Assembly (NCBI GenBank): GCA_008933635.1
Contig: WBUQ01000001.1
Coordinates: 166,692 to 230,691 of the forward strand
Length of the DNA: 64,000 bases
Origin: Desulfobulbaceae bacterium
GTDB lineage: Bacteria > Desulfobacterota > Desulfobulbia > Desulfobulbales > Desulfocapsaceae
Reading direction: 5' to 3'
Under the pieces are notes generated by a model. That model ran no database searches and was not told the DNA's origin. It saw only the letters and a list, made by a program, of their open reading frames with translations. Made by a program: the position numbers and the translations under genes. Below, one piece after another: positions 7,107 through 17,042 of this stretch (position 1 is its first letter; each line of letters opens with the position of its first letter).

Positions 7107-9185
7107 CTATTGATTGGCCTGCATGTCATCGAGAAATTCCGATGGAAGATCTCCGCTTGTCACGAGTAGGTGATCCCGAGCACGTGTACAGGCAACATAT
7201 AACAAATGCCGCTCTGTGTTGTAGATCTCCTCAAGATCTGTATTATCTGACACTGTCTCGATGCGTTCTTGCAAGGGAATGATTTCATCATCACATGCCA
7301 TCACTACGACCGCGCAGAATTCAAGACCTTTGGCGAGATGCATGGTTGAGATGGAGACATGATCAGCACGTGTTTCCACATGCTCATCTAGAATCACAGG
7401 GGAGAGACCAGCGGCAGTTACAGCCGCTTTCGCTCGCTCGATCTCTTTTTCAGATCTCACGAAGATGCCGATTTCATGTGGCTTGATACCTTTTGCAACA
7501 TGGTCTAAAAGCCATTTGCTGACGGTTTCGATTTCATCTTTAGGGCTTGAATGAGCCTTGATAATCGGCTCTGGTCCGTTAAATGCTGAAACTGTGCCAA
7601 GGCGTTCTTCGACTACTCCGTCAACATCAGCCAATTCAGGATCTAAAAGGCGGTCAGCCTGCATTCTTATCTGATGAGACGTTCGGTAGTTTATCCTCAG
7701 TGACTTGGACCGACCACGGATGTCTACTCCTAAAGATTTCCAGGAGAATGGCTGCTGAAAGATACGCTGGCCGAGATCACCGGCAAAAAAGAGTGCATCT
7801 TGACGTTTCTTGGTGAATACCGAAAGAAACCGCAGCTGTTGCACGCTGATGTCTTGTGCTTCATCTATGACGCAAAAGTCAAATGGAAGATTCTCAATCT
7901 CGCTATACCGGGTTGCCAGTGCGCTGAAGATTCCAGAATGAGTCACGAGGTCATCGGTTTGTAGGGCCGATTGAACCTGCTCGAAGATCGACCAGAGAGT
8001 TTTTCTCTGCTGCTCTGGCAGACGGGTTTTACGGCCTAAACGCGCAACATCTCGATATGCTTCCCAAGTATTGAGCTGCCAAGTATCAACAACCTGTTGC
8101 CATTCAGTTTCGAGAAAACGCTGGCTGAATCCACAGCCCTCAGTTTGAGCCGCAGCTTTTGCAAGTAACTGGCGGATTCTTTCATAAGAGACGAGCCGAG
8201 GTTTGCCGAATTGAGCAGTATATAGCCTCAGAGCAAGAGCATCCATGGCATGAACGTCAATCCGTTCACCGAGTCGGGGTTCAGCTCCTATTAATCGCCG
8301 CAACTTTGTTCGCAGAGCATTGGCTAAAGCATCGGAAAAAGTTGTGAGCAGAATCCGACATTCGGGGTACTGTCGAGCAAGAAATACAGCACGATGGAGC
8401 GCAACAATGGTTTTTCCAGTACCTGCAGAACCGGAAACTCTTGCGGGACCATTGTATTCACGTTCGACCAATTGACGTTGAGCAGGATGGAGAAAGATAG
8501 TCCATTTCTCCCAAGGATATTCAAGAGCCTGCTGCAGCTCTTCAACATCCTTCATCACTCGGAATCGGCGCTGTGCATCGGGGTGATCAAACGGGCTCGT
8601 TCCAGGAACGACCGGCGATGGCAACTGCGGTTTTACACCGACGGCAAGATTTAGAAGGGCTTCAGCCGCTTCTGCCGGAAGATGATCGACCAATTCGAGA
8701 ATTGTATCCTCATCTGCAGCCAATACGTCGTTGATCCATTCTTCAGGAACGCCGTATCCCAAAAGAGTTTCCGCTGAATAGTAGGAGAAGAGCGCTGGTT
8801 TAATTGGCGGTTCATCTGCTGCCTCAACATATCTACGAACAACTACCTCTTCGATTCTTTCGCGGATCTCAACAAGCTGGGCAGCGCCGGTCTTTGGATG
8901 AATTTCAAGTTTGCGACGTTCGGCCCATTGATAAGCCTTGTCGTGGTGATCTACATAGCAAAGCAATAAGCTTGAGTCAGATTGGTGGACGATCATCCTG
9001 AGGTCACCACTTACACGCACTGACCAAAAATTTCTGTCTTTGACGTTATCAAGACGATGGAATTTCATGCCGGGGTTGGCAGGATTGAGTTGCAGATCAA
9101 AGGCGGTTGTCTTTACGATCTTCTGCTCTTCGCTGGTCAGCCGAGTGAGGCTGGCTGTGAATGTGTCAGCTATACGGAAGTTCAT
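7107..9185 (-). CDS. UvrD-like helicase with RelE-like N-terminal domain
   Basis: A 692-residue protein in two parts. Residues 1-90 resemble a RelE/ParE fold (NFRIADTFTASLTRL, WSVRVSGDLRMIVHQ, YVDHHDKAYQWAERRK). From about residue 235 it is a superfamily 1A helicase: Walker A SGSAGTGKTIVALH, Walker B VIDEAQDIS, the motif ISTMHLAKGLEF and the motif VI-like LLYVACTRARDHLLV. It lacks the large 2B domain of full UvrD. Such fusions occur in defence islands. It is transcribed in the same direction as the SIR2-HerA genes but starts 77 bases after the herA stop, so it may be a separate unit or the last gene of the operon. A direct role in defence is inferred. Confidence 0.82.
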   Translation of the reverse strand: MNFRIADTFTASLTRLTSEEQKIVKTTAFDLQLNPANPGMKFHRLDNVKDRNFWSVRVSGDLRMIVHQSDSSLLLCYVDHHDKAYQWAERRKLEIHPKTGAAQLVEIRERIEEVVVRRYVEAADEPPIKPALFSYYSAETLLGYGVPEEWINDVLAADEDTILELVDHLPAEAAEALLNLAVGVKPQLPSPVVPGTSPFDHPDAQRRFRVMKDVEELQQALEYPWEKWTIFLHPAQRQLVEREYNGPARVSGSAGTGKTIVALHRAVFLARQYPECRILLTTFSDALANALRTKLRRLIGAEPRLGERIDVHAMDALALRLYTAQFGKPRLVSYERIRQLLAKAAAQTEGCGFSQRFLETEWQQVVDTWQLNTWEAYRDVARLGRKTRLPEQQRKTLWSIFEQVQSALQTDDLVTHSGIFSALATRYSEIENLPFDFCVIDEAQDISVQQLRFLSVFTKKRQDALFFAGDLGQRIFQQPFSWKSLGVDIRGRSKSLRINYRTSHQIRMQADRLLDPELADVDGVVEERLGTVSAFNGPEPIIKAHSSPKDEIETVSKWLLDHVAKGIKPHEIGIFVRSEKEIERAKAAVTAAGLSPVILDEHVETRADHVSISTMHLAKGLEFCAVVVMACDDEIIPLQERIETVSDNTDLEEIYNTERHLLYVACTRARDHLLVTSGDLPSEFLDDMQANQ

Positions 9186-9262
9186 TTCATTTCTTAAGTC
9201 ACATCACTCATAGTTGAGATGAGCATGCGGTAAGTTATTGATCAGAATCACGTTATTTAGAA

Positions 9263-11428
9263 CTATATTTCTATGTCACCCTCTTGCGAGGTTCCGTCAC
9301 CATCTGAGGGATCTGTTGTGTTGGTTGCATTCTTCCCCTGCCAATCATCTGCTATAGGTTTCCAATCAGCAAGGCGATTAACCACATTCCCTTTGATGTC
9401 TACTTTTGTCCAAACGGCCCAAAAATCGGGATCATCTGAATAGGGCTGTTGGTGTTTGGGCAGATCATTCATCTTTACCAATACTGGCAGTTCTGAGGCC
9501 CAACCGAGAAGAATAGCATGTTGTGAAGGGAGCGATGGGAGTTCTCGCAGCAGGCCGCGAAGATTGTCTGGCACAAGTCGATGAACTAATTCCTGATCTC
9601 GATCGTTGCTGATGCGGTGTAATAGAAATGTATTACATTGGGAAAGAACCGTCGGCGAAAGCTCTGAAGGGCGTTGAGATGAAAGCACAAGGCCCAGACC
9701 AAATTTTCGCCCTTCGCGCGCAATACGTTCGAAAACTTGGCAGCAAACTGTTGCGGCATCGTAGTTTTCAATATCATCTTTGTATCGTTTTATAAAAGTA
9801 TGCGCCTCTTCCATCACCAACACTGTTGGTAACACTTCTCCATTCAATTTCCGGTAGCGTTGCAGTGCCTCAAAAATCATTCGTGCTGTAACTGCTGTCA
9901 GTACATGCACGACCTCCGTAGGCACAAGTGATAGATCGAGGATCGCAACGGGGCTTTCCACCTCCTCGTTTCCTCCTATATAATCTTTTAGCCATCCCTC
10001 AAGAGTAATTTCTTCGCAATCGCCAACAACAGAGTTGATTTTTGCATCGGAAAGAAATGTTCGAATTCGTGAAATAAGAAAATCGAGGAACTGGCTGACG
10101 TTCTCCTGTTCAGAAAGAATCTGTAAATGATCTGCTAAATCAGAACCACTGAATGGAAGGGGAACATTTTCGTCAGGACCTTGTTGATAAATAATGCCCC
10201 CGAGAGTTTCTAAAGATACTTTAATGGCTTTGAGTATCGGGTGAACATGGCTCTCTGTAAAAGCACGGTAGTAAACGATATTTTTTCCATTTTTTTGGAA
10301 TTCGTTGATGGTGGCCTCAAGCGCTTGTTCAATAGCATCCTGAATTTCGATAAGTTTATTATCTGGATATAAAGTTTTTTTATTTTCCAAGTCATCGAGG
10401 TGAGCTTTTAACCTAAATCCGAATTTGTTTTCATCCGTTTTGATAGATCCTGAATTATAATCCCGCTGAATAGAGATTAGGGTTGAAGAGAGGTATCGAC
10501 GTAAAGATAGCTTTTTCTCCTCTTCCGTCGGCTCTTCAACACCAATCCGACCGGCTTTGACTTCCCTCAATGCCCGTTTGAGTAACGGCCTTTGCGTCTT
10601 AGCACTTGCTTGCGTAAACGAGCACCACTCCTCACTATTCCAGAACCACAACGGAACATGCAGTGCAAACGATCCTTCTTCAGGATTTATTTTGAAAACT
10701 CTTGTCTTCTGGCCAGAATCATTATTGTTGAAGGCCCGTGAATACTCCCCATTCGGATCTAGGACGATGAATCTAGCATTGGGGCGACTGGATTGCTGGT
10801 CATTGCTCTGGAGTTTTGACTGTGCGGCTTCAATTGACCAACGAATGATTCCAGCTACAGAACATGATTTTCCACTTCCGGTATTTCCAAGAACAGCGAA
10901 ATGTCTCCCAAACAAACGATCAGGATCGATTGAAACCTCAGCATCTGCGGCGAGAGGGCTTTTGCCAATGCGAACGCGCCTGCGCTCTCCTGACTCAACG
11001 ATGGAACGCAGTTGCTGTTCTGTAGGCAGGAAAACGGCTGCGCCGACCGACGGTAATGCGTCGGCTCCACGCCGAAAAGTGTATGCCTCAACTGGGCCTG
11101 CCTTCTTTCGCAGTGTACCAATCGGATTCAGGCTCATCTTGCGCAACGGGTATGGTAAATCGACAAGTCCGAAATCCTGGACCCCACGACGCTTGGGGAA
11201 TGCAGATCTCTCTATAGTCAGCCATTCAATTTGACCAACAAGATAACCGTCATCGACTGGCAAAAGCACATAACCGTTTACGCGAGGGAAGGGGCGCACA
11301 CCACCTGCGTTGAGAGCTACTGATTCCGGTGCCTCAATGTTTAACAGTACTTTCACCTCGTCTGGTGAAATAAAATCAACAGTACCGACCCGTAGACTCT
11401 CTGCATGTATGAAGGGTGTTTGACTCAT
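9263..11428 (-). CDS. HerA-family ATPase (SIR2-HerA defence pair)
   Basis: A 721-residue hexameric-type ATPase. After an N-terminal HAS-like barrel (VGTVDFISPDEVKVLLNI) comes Walker A VLGNTGSGKSCSVAGIIRW near residue 185, Walker B VLVMEEAHTFIKRY near 560, and LVLSSQRPSELS, which carries the arginine/sensor region of HerA. A long insertion of charged helices sits between the Walker motifs. It overlaps the upstream SIR2 gene by 4 bases (ATGA). By family knowledge, SIR2 and HerA form a large complex that degrades NAD or DNA during phage infection; here the pair follows a restriction-modification pair. Confidence 0.9.
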   Translation of the reverse strand: MSQTPFIHAESLRVGTVDFISPDEVKVLLNIEAPESVALNAGGVRPFPRVNGYVLLPVDDGYLVGQIEWLTIERSAFPKRRGVQDFGLVDLPYPLRKMSLNPIGTLRKKAGPVEAYTFRRGADALPSVGAAVFLPTEQQLRSIVESGERRRVRIGKSPLAADAEVSIDPDRLFGRHFAVLGNTGSGKSCSVAGIIRWSIEAAQSKLQSNDQQSSRPNARFIVLDPNGEYSRAFNNNDSGQKTRVFKINPEEGSFALHVPLWFWNSEEWCSFTQASAKTQRPLLKRALREVKAGRIGVEEPTEEEKKLSLRRYLSSTLISIQRDYNSGSIKTDENKFGFRLKAHLDDLENKKTLYPDNKLIEIQDAIEQALEATINEFQKNGKNIVYYRAFTESHVHPILKAIKVSLETLGGIIYQQGPDENVPLPFSGSDLADHLQILSEQENVSQFLDFLISRIRTFLSDAKINSVVGDCEEITLEGWLKDYIGGNEEVESPVAILDLSLVPTEVVHVLTAVTARMIFEALQRYRKLNGEVLPTVLVMEEAHTFIKRYKDDIENYDAATVCCQVFERIAREGRKFGLGLVLSSQRPSELSPTVLSQCNTFLLHRISNDRDQELVHRLVPDNLRGLLRELPSLPSQHAILLGWASELPVLVKMNDLPKHQQPYSDDPDFWAVWTKVDIKGNVVNRLADWKPIADDWQGKNATNTTDPSDGDGTSQEGDIEI

Positions 11429-12855
11429 ATCTCGTCTTCTGCTTGAGTTGTTGGAGCCGCGATCGTATGCTGCTTCTCATCTTGATTCGTACCCCAACGT
11501 GACTTTAGCAATTCGGCCATACGGAATGTTGTTCTATCGATTGCGGGCTTTGGTAAATAATTATCAATCAGAGATTGAAATCCACCAACATGATCACCGA
11601 TCAACAGGCTGATTTGGGCATGCCTTCCAATTTTTTCATACGCTCCTATTATCCGGCCTAGAGGATCATCGTAAGATATAACAACAAGATGGGTGGACGG
11701 GATAGTGAGCATGTCTTCAATGATGCGGTTAATATGCTCATCCCCAAAACTGTATCCGAATGCAATCAGAGTATGGTTAGGACGGCAGGCTGCTGCCGCG
11801 AAATCCCGGAAGAGTTCTACGTAAGGATAGAGAGCCGTTTCTCTGTCTTTAGCCGCGTTGGGATAAACCATCAGCCTCATCGCGTCTGTTTTTGCTGAAC
11901 CAAAGCTTTTAAGATATTGATTTATGCCGGTTGCCCCGAAGGGCACACCAGCACGACGAATATTCCGATTGTATTCTACCCAATCCAACGAGCCGTGCAA
12001 TTTAGTAAAGCGTGCCACGCCTTCCAAATATCGAGGCTCACCGCGAATCCCTGGTGGGTTGTAATGCATATCTAAATCAAGCCTAGAGGAACGGAAAATG
12101 GGAGCCAGAGAACCAACAAAACGATCCAGTAAGTGCATGCCAGAGGCTTCTGCTCCAGCCTCGATAAAGCGATCATAGTTAGTGGTGAAAATATTCAGAC
12201 GGTCACGGGTGCCGGTACGGCTGGCAAAGCTCATTAAAAAACTAACAAGATAGTTAAAGGCCAGTTCACGATTTTCGTCCGTGGCTTCGATGACACCTTG
12301 TTCACCAAGGAGGATGTCATTTGCGAAGGTTGCAAGTACATCAGTTAATTTCAATCGCAATGCACTTGCTCGTTTTGCTGCATCTTTATCCTTTAAGGAA
12401 AGAATTTCCAAACCTCGGAGAAGCTCGTTCGCAGCACGAATTTGGTCTTCAATGTTGCCATCTCCTCGCCCGGTAATATTTGCTGATCGCGCGGCTTCTG
12501 CGTTGATCACATCATTTTCATCACCAAAATCTCCCTTCCCCATACCTGGAAGCATTTTTCCGGTCCCGAGGCGATGGACCGCGTGGGATAAGCCCGAACC
12601 TAATAACAACGAAAGGTGTTCAGACTGACATAACGCTGTCAGCCAGGGTTCGATACGCGGCCGAAGCTTATCAGGGCCAAAAGTTTCTCCAGATTTTGCC
12701 CAAGAGCAACCTGAAGCCTCTAAGAGCTTAAACTCGGGTGCTTCAGAGTCTTGAGGTTCTTTAATTGATGTGAATAAGACCGGTTTGTGGTCATCTCTGC
12801 ATTTCAGAATATTTTTGACTATAATTTTGCTTTCTTCGGCTGAATTATTAATCAT
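11425..12855 (-). CDS. SIR2-like NADase/effector protein
   Basis: A 476-residue protein with the SIR2 Rossmann pattern: LSLLLGSGLSHAV (nucleotide-binding GSG, about residue 85), FTTNYDRFIEAG (catalytic asparagine region, about 225), KLHGSLDW (catalytic histidine, about 290) and TLIAFGYSFGDEHINRII near 370. This set is that of the SIR2_2 type found in antiphage systems (such as Thoeris, Dsr and SIR2-HerA), where it hydrolyses NAD. It overlaps the methyltransferase gene by 4 bases upstream and herA by 4 bases downstream, so the three are translationally coupled. Confidence 0.9.
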   Translation of the reverse strand: MINNSAEESKIIVKNILKCRDDHKPVLFTSIKEPQDSEAPEFKLLEASGCSWAKSGETFGPDKLRPRIEPWLTALCQSEHLSLLLGSGLSHAVHRLGTGKMLPGMGKGDFGDENDVINAEAARSANITGRGDGNIEDQIRAANELLRGLEILSLKDKDAAKRASALRLKLTDVLATFANDILLGEQGVIEATDENRELAFNYLVSFLMSFASRTGTRDRLNIFTTNYDRFIEAGAEASGMHLLDRFVGSLAPIFRSSRLDLDMHYNPPGIRGEPRYLEGVARFTKLHGSLDWVEYNRNIRRAGVPFGATGINQYLKSFGSAKTDAMRLMVYPNAAKDRETALYPYVELFRDFAAAACRPNHTLIAFGYSFGDEHINRIIEDMLTIPSTHLVVISYDDPLGRIIGAYEKIGRHAQISLLIGDHVGGFQSLIDNYLPKPAIDRTTFRMAELLKSRWGTNQDEKQHTIAAPTTQAEDEI

Positions 12856-15659
12856 TTGATCCCCCTGTCGACTCGAAAAACCTTCATGACCTCATCACCC
12901 AGGTGATTGATAACTTTCACCGCGATTCGTCCGGTTTCCGGTTTGTCAAAAGGTCGTGAGGTATCGCTATTGAGTGTGGCCCAAGCGTCTTCGTCAATCT
13001 CTGCCTTGAGAGTAGTCTTGAGGGATTTATACGGGTCATTGGCACCGAGAAAGTAGGCGTGGCGGACGAAAAAACTTTCCTCATTGTAGTCGGTGTCAAT
13101 GAACCAACAGGCGATACCGTCAGGACCGTCGCTGCGAACTTCACCGGTATTAGGATGGAAAACGTCCACACCGTTGACTTTGACCTGGATTTGGTTATTT
13201 CCTGCCTCGATGATATCGATATCCGGCTCACCGAAAATGACAAAGAGATTACCTTTGCCGGTATTCTTGAGATCGTCAGCCATATGTAGGTCGGCATTCA
13301 TCCGAGCTTTGAGGACAGGGATGCGGCCGAGGTGATCGAACTCTGAGGAATGGGCATCGTAGTTGAAGGCGCAGGCAATTAAAACATCGAAACCGGCATC
13401 ACCGGCCTCACGGGCGGCGGACACGAGGTCTGGGCGGGAGACCGTACCAAATTCCGGGCCGATAAAGATTGCTGCACGTTTCTCATTGAGAGATTCGCCT
13501 TCTCCTTCCATATATCGTCCTTCAGCACAGACTAGGTCTCCAGGCCAGGGAATAAGCGCAGTGAAGTTGATTTTATCTTCTTTATGTGCCTGCTGGACAC
13601 CGGCGGTTTTCAAATTTTCAAGGATCATCGTGACAAAATCCCGTTCACCGCCGTAACCGTAATCAGCTTTAGGTTCCGCTAGAGGGTCTATCAGTTCGTC
13701 ATCCACACCCACAGCCAAAACTCGGTGGGGAGAAAGGCTCTCGACGGTAAAGGGACCAGCAACGCGAACCTTATTTCTATTTTCATAGGGTTTGTCGTAA
13801 AGATACTCAAAATCGGCCTTGGCAGCGATTGAGGCATCAATTTCCTTTTGCCGAGTGATTCGGGTATGCCACCACTGGATGTGTAAATCTTTAGCCAGCT
13901 CAGACCAACTGTCTTCTTTTTCGCGTGGGATTTCCCATTCCTGACAATTTTTCCCGGTTGCGGTATTCAAGGATTCACGCAAGGGTTCCAAAATATTTTG
14001 CCATTTCTCCCAAATAACATCGATTTCCCCATTGTTAGCAATGGACTTGAGGGTGATGTGTGGTACGCGCTCACAGACGAATCCGTGAGCGATATTACCT
14101 CGGGTTGGTTGGCTTGAGAGAGTTTTGCCTGCAACCTCAGCCTCTTTTTTTTGGCCTTCTGGTGAGTCAGAGAGGAGGTAGTACGGATAACGAGCACCCA
14201 TTATCCGGGCACGGGCTAATGCCAGTGCCACACGTGAAGTATCAACAGTTATCCACCGACGGCCCCATTGCTCAGCGACATAGGCAGTGGTGCCTGACCC
14301 GCATGTGGGATCGAGAACAAGGTCGCCTGGATCGGTGGTCATCAATAGGCATCGTTCGATCACCTTCAAGTTCGTTTGGACGACATATAATTTGTCGTCA
14401 GTAAAACTACCTGTGATTGTATCCGTCCAAATATTTCCGAATTCTTGGATAGGAAAATCGTCGGAAAATTTACGGTATTGGATGCTTTTTCTAGCTACGT
14501 GTATACGACCAGCACGAGAAAGTCTTTGCATTCCTTGAGGGTAGCTAGCTTTCCAATGGTCACTGGTTTTTGTCGTGTAAATTATTCCATCATGATTAAA
14601 AGGTTGTTTGTCAGCAGCAGAACCTTGAGAGCGGAGATCGGTCGGTTTATATAGGCGAAAATTTTCAGGAATGGATATTCCACCCCTTTTCTCGGCCGCG
14701 GAAACCCCCCTGTATTCGCCACGGGGGCCGAGTATCCATGTTGCATGGATGTTTCCAGGAGATTGTTCATGTCGAGAGAAAACCTTTCGAACTTTCACAA
14801 AATTTTTGCGTTTTGCATACCATAATAGATAATTCCCAAGTGTAGAGATGGTCTTTGTTTCATAATATGAGGTGGTCTGAAATGTGATACAGCTAATGAA
14901 ATTATCATCACCAAACACCTCATCCATCACCGACCGTACCCGGTGCACATTTTCTTCGCCGATTTGCACAAAGATTGAACCCGAATCGGTTAACAGATCC
15001 CGAGCAACCGTTAACCGATCTCGCAAATATGTTAGGTATGAATGAATCCCATCCCGCCAAGTGTCTCGAAACGCTTTGACTTGCTCAGGTTCGCGAGTAA
15101 TGTGGGCTACGTTACCGTCCTTGACTTCAAGGCTAGTAGTGGACCACTGGAAATTCGAGTTGAACTTTATCCCATATGGAGGATCGAAATAAATACACTG
15201 GACCTTGCCGCGCAAACCCTCACGTTCCGCCAACGAAGCCATGACCTGCAGAGAGTCACCGAGGATCATGCGGTTGGTCCAATTCTGTTCATGCTTGTAA
15301 AACTCTGTTCTGTCCGCATCCTGGGGGATGCCGTTGAAGTCTGCAAAGAGATCCATCTGTTTGGGTTTTCCGGCCTGGGTCTCTTTGAGAAGATCATCAA
15401 TCAGGACCTTAGGATGGACTTTTTCCTGGATATAAAGTGGTGGAGCATAGACTATCAGATCGGACCAGTCTTGCTCATCCTTGCCACGCCATACCAGCTG
15501 TGGATCAAGGTCGCGGTTGCGGCGGTCGTATGCCATACGGATCGGATCTTTTATCCTATCATCTATTACGGATTGATATTCGGCAGTAGGGATATTTTTA
15601 CGAGTCGATTCTTCGTGCGTAAGAGTCTCGACGGTCAATGCCGTTTGTTTCTTTGCCAT
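12852..15659 (-). CDS. type III-like site-specific DNA methyltransferase
   Basis: A 935-residue beta-class N4/N6 methyltransferase. The catalytic DPPY lies first (CIYFDPPYGIKFNSN, about residue 155) and the AdoMet-binding motif follows (VLDPTCGSGTTAYVAEQWG, about 455), the order typical of type III Mod proteins. The C-terminal 400 residues are long and unlike Mod of the classic type III systems. The partner restriction gene lies upstream, separated now by an IS element and a short gene. It overlaps the SIR2 gene downstream by 4 bases. Host methylation and target selection are the expected roles. Confidence 0.9.
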   Translation of the reverse strand: MAKKQTALTVETLTHEESTRKNIPTAEYQSVIDDRIKDPIRMAYDRRNRDLDPQLVWRGKDEQDWSDLIVYAPPLYIQEKVHPKVLIDDLLKETQAGKPKQMDLFADFNGIPQDADRTEFYKHEQNWTNRMILGDSLQVMASLAEREGLRGKVQCIYFDPPYGIKFNSNFQWSTTSLEVKDGNVAHITREPEQVKAFRDTWRDGIHSYLTYLRDRLTVARDLLTDSGSIFVQIGEENVHRVRSVMDEVFGDDNFISCITFQTTSYYETKTISTLGNYLLWYAKRKNFVKVRKVFSRHEQSPGNIHATWILGPRGEYRGVSAAEKRGGISIPENFRLYKPTDLRSQGSAADKQPFNHDGIIYTTKTSDHWKASYPQGMQRLSRAGRIHVARKSIQYRKFSDDFPIQEFGNIWTDTITGSFTDDKLYVVQTNLKVIERCLLMTTDPGDLVLDPTCGSGTTAYVAEQWGRRWITVDTSRVALALARARIMGARYPYYLLSDSPEGQKKEAEVAGKTLSSQPTRGNIAHGFVCERVPHITLKSIANNGEIDVIWEKWQNILEPLRESLNTATGKNCQEWEIPREKEDSWSELAKDLHIQWWHTRITRQKEIDASIAAKADFEYLYDKPYENRNKVRVAGPFTVESLSPHRVLAVGVDDELIDPLAEPKADYGYGGERDFVTMILENLKTAGVQQAHKEDKINFTALIPWPGDLVCAEGRYMEGEGESLNEKRAAIFIGPEFGTVSRPDLVSAAREAGDAGFDVLIACAFNYDAHSSEFDHLGRIPVLKARMNADLHMADDLKNTGKGNLFVIFGEPDIDIIEAGNNQIQVKVNGVDVFHPNTGEVRSDGPDGIACWFIDTDYNEESFFVRHAYFLGANDPYKSLKTTLKAEIDEDAWATLNSDTSRPFDKPETGRIAVKVINHLGDEVMKVFRVDRGIK

Positions 15660-15728
15660 GAACTATATCCTCATATCACCTGTTGAAAAATTGCTACTTC
15701 TATATATTCCATTAAGGGATATCACTAG

Positions 15729-17042
15729 TGTCCCAACGTTTAATCGAATAAATGCAACTGCTTACGAAGACCATCGGGTGTGGTTATGTATTCTTCTTTT
15801 GTAAGTACTTGTAATAAGGGCACTCGTTCGAAAATGGTGACGCTCAAAACCTGTAGAATTGTGTAGAGGCTGGCCTCGATTTTCATCCGCTTCTTCATGA
15901 TCGCAACGAGCAGATAAACTGAAACGGCTATCCAAATCTGGGACTTGACGGCATTTTCCGAAGTTCCGTAAAAGCTCTTTATACGTAGATTCTGCTTGAT
16001 CCATTTGAAAAAGAGCTCTACTTGCCAACGATTTCGGTACAATTCGGTGATGGTTATGGCAGGAAGAGAAAAGTTGTTGGTCAAGAACACCAGCGTCTTG
16101 TCGGTCTTGACATCGTAATACTTCACCCGGCGCAATTTGTTTGGGTAATTCTTGCTTTGGTAGAACCCGGTGAGCATGATTGATTGGTCGCAAATCAAAC
16201 CGGTGGTCCGGTCTATCTGGTGAGAGTAGATTCGGCGATATTTGAGGTTGGACTTGGAACGGATTACGAAGAATGCGCTGTGGGTTGAGATTGTATGCAA
16301 CCGAGTAAAATCCAAATATCCTCGATCCATAACGTAGAACGCCCCTGCTTCCAGAGGAAGGATGTCCAAGGTATTGACTTCGTGCAGTTTGCCGTCGGAG
16401 ATATGGATGAAGGTTGGTATGTTGCCCCGCAGATCGAGCAGAGTGTGCAGTTTTATGGCGCCTTTGTTTCTGCGGAATTTGGCCCATGGGAACATTGAAA
16501 GACAAAGATCGATAGTTGTGGCATCCAGGGCATAGACTGTATTTTCCAGTTCCAAGGCAAAACCATCGCCCGCATACATTTTCCTGGCGGTTTGGATGAG
16601 AGAGTGAGCAAGATCGGCGTAGATACGCCAGTCTCGAACTTTGTTGGCATTGGCCAAATTGTTGCGAGAAGCGGAAGAGCGAATTCCCATATGATAGAGC
16701 TTGTTTTTCTGAGCTTGAAGGCAGGCTTCGATATCTCTCAGGCTCTCGCGATAGGTGAGTTGAGCAAAGGCCATGCAAAAATACTGATCGAGGCAAGTGA
16801 ATTCTTTGACCTTGAAATTGCCCTGGTATCGTTCCACGCATTTGTGAAAGACGTGGAGGGGCAGATGCTCCATTATTTGAGAGAAGATAATTTTCCCGCT
16901 GAACATATTCCAGTCCTCCACGTTGTGTTACGCGCAGATGACTGGTGTTACGGAAATATTTCAAGTCGTTAAATGGCATTATGGACGGTATTCCTCTGAT
17001 ATTTATGAAGTTATCATTTTTTGGATCAACAACGTTGGGACA
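15729..17042 (-). mobile_element. IS4-like insertion sequence, 1314 bp, with CTAG target duplication
   Basis: Terminal inverted repeats tgtcccaacgtt (15729-15740) and aacgttgggaca (17031-17042) are perfect over 12 bases. Both ends are flanked by CTAG (15725-15728 and 17043-17046), consistent with a 4-base target duplication. It holds one complete transposase gene, whose stop codon touches the left repeat. The element sits in the last codons of a gene of the restriction operon; removing it and one CTAG restores an open frame. Confidence 0.88.
15740..16906 (-). CDS. IS4-family DDE transposase
   Basis: A 388-residue transposase from the ATG at 16906 (an ATG at 16921 is an alternative). The N-terminus (FSGKIIFSQIMEHLP) and body belong to the IS4-family group with a DUF4372-type N-terminal domain. 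The first aspartate is in YALDATTIDLCLSMFPWAKF, the second in FYVMDRGYLDFTRL, and the YREK-type region in YRNRWQVELFFKWIKQNL. Length and all three DDE regions look complete, so it is probably active. A long overlapping frame in the same strand (15762-16979) is a shadow. Confidence 0.93.
   Translation of the reverse strand: MFSGKIIFSQIMEHLPLHVFHKCVERYQGNFKVKEFTCLDQYFCMAFAQLTYRESLRDIEACLQAQKNKLYHMGIRSSASRNNLANANKVRDWRIYADLAHSLIQTARKMYAGDGFALELENTVYALDATTIDLCLSMFPWAKFRRNKGAIKLHTLLDLRGNIPTFIHISDGKLHEVNTLDILPLEAGAFYVMDRGYLDFTRLHTISTHSAFFVIRSKSNLKYRRIYSHQIDRTTGLICDQSIMLTGFYQSKNYPNKLRRVKYYDVKTDKTLVFLTNNFSLPAITITELYRNRWQVELFFKWIKQNLRIKSFYGTSENAVKSQIWIAVSVYLLVAIMKKRMKIEASLYTILQVLSVTIFERVPLLQVLTKEEYITTPDGLRKQLHLFD

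Noticed and set aside
15762..16979. 405-residue frame overlapping the IS transposase
   Set aside because: Same strand and another frame as the clear DDE transposase; arginine/serine-rich shadow.
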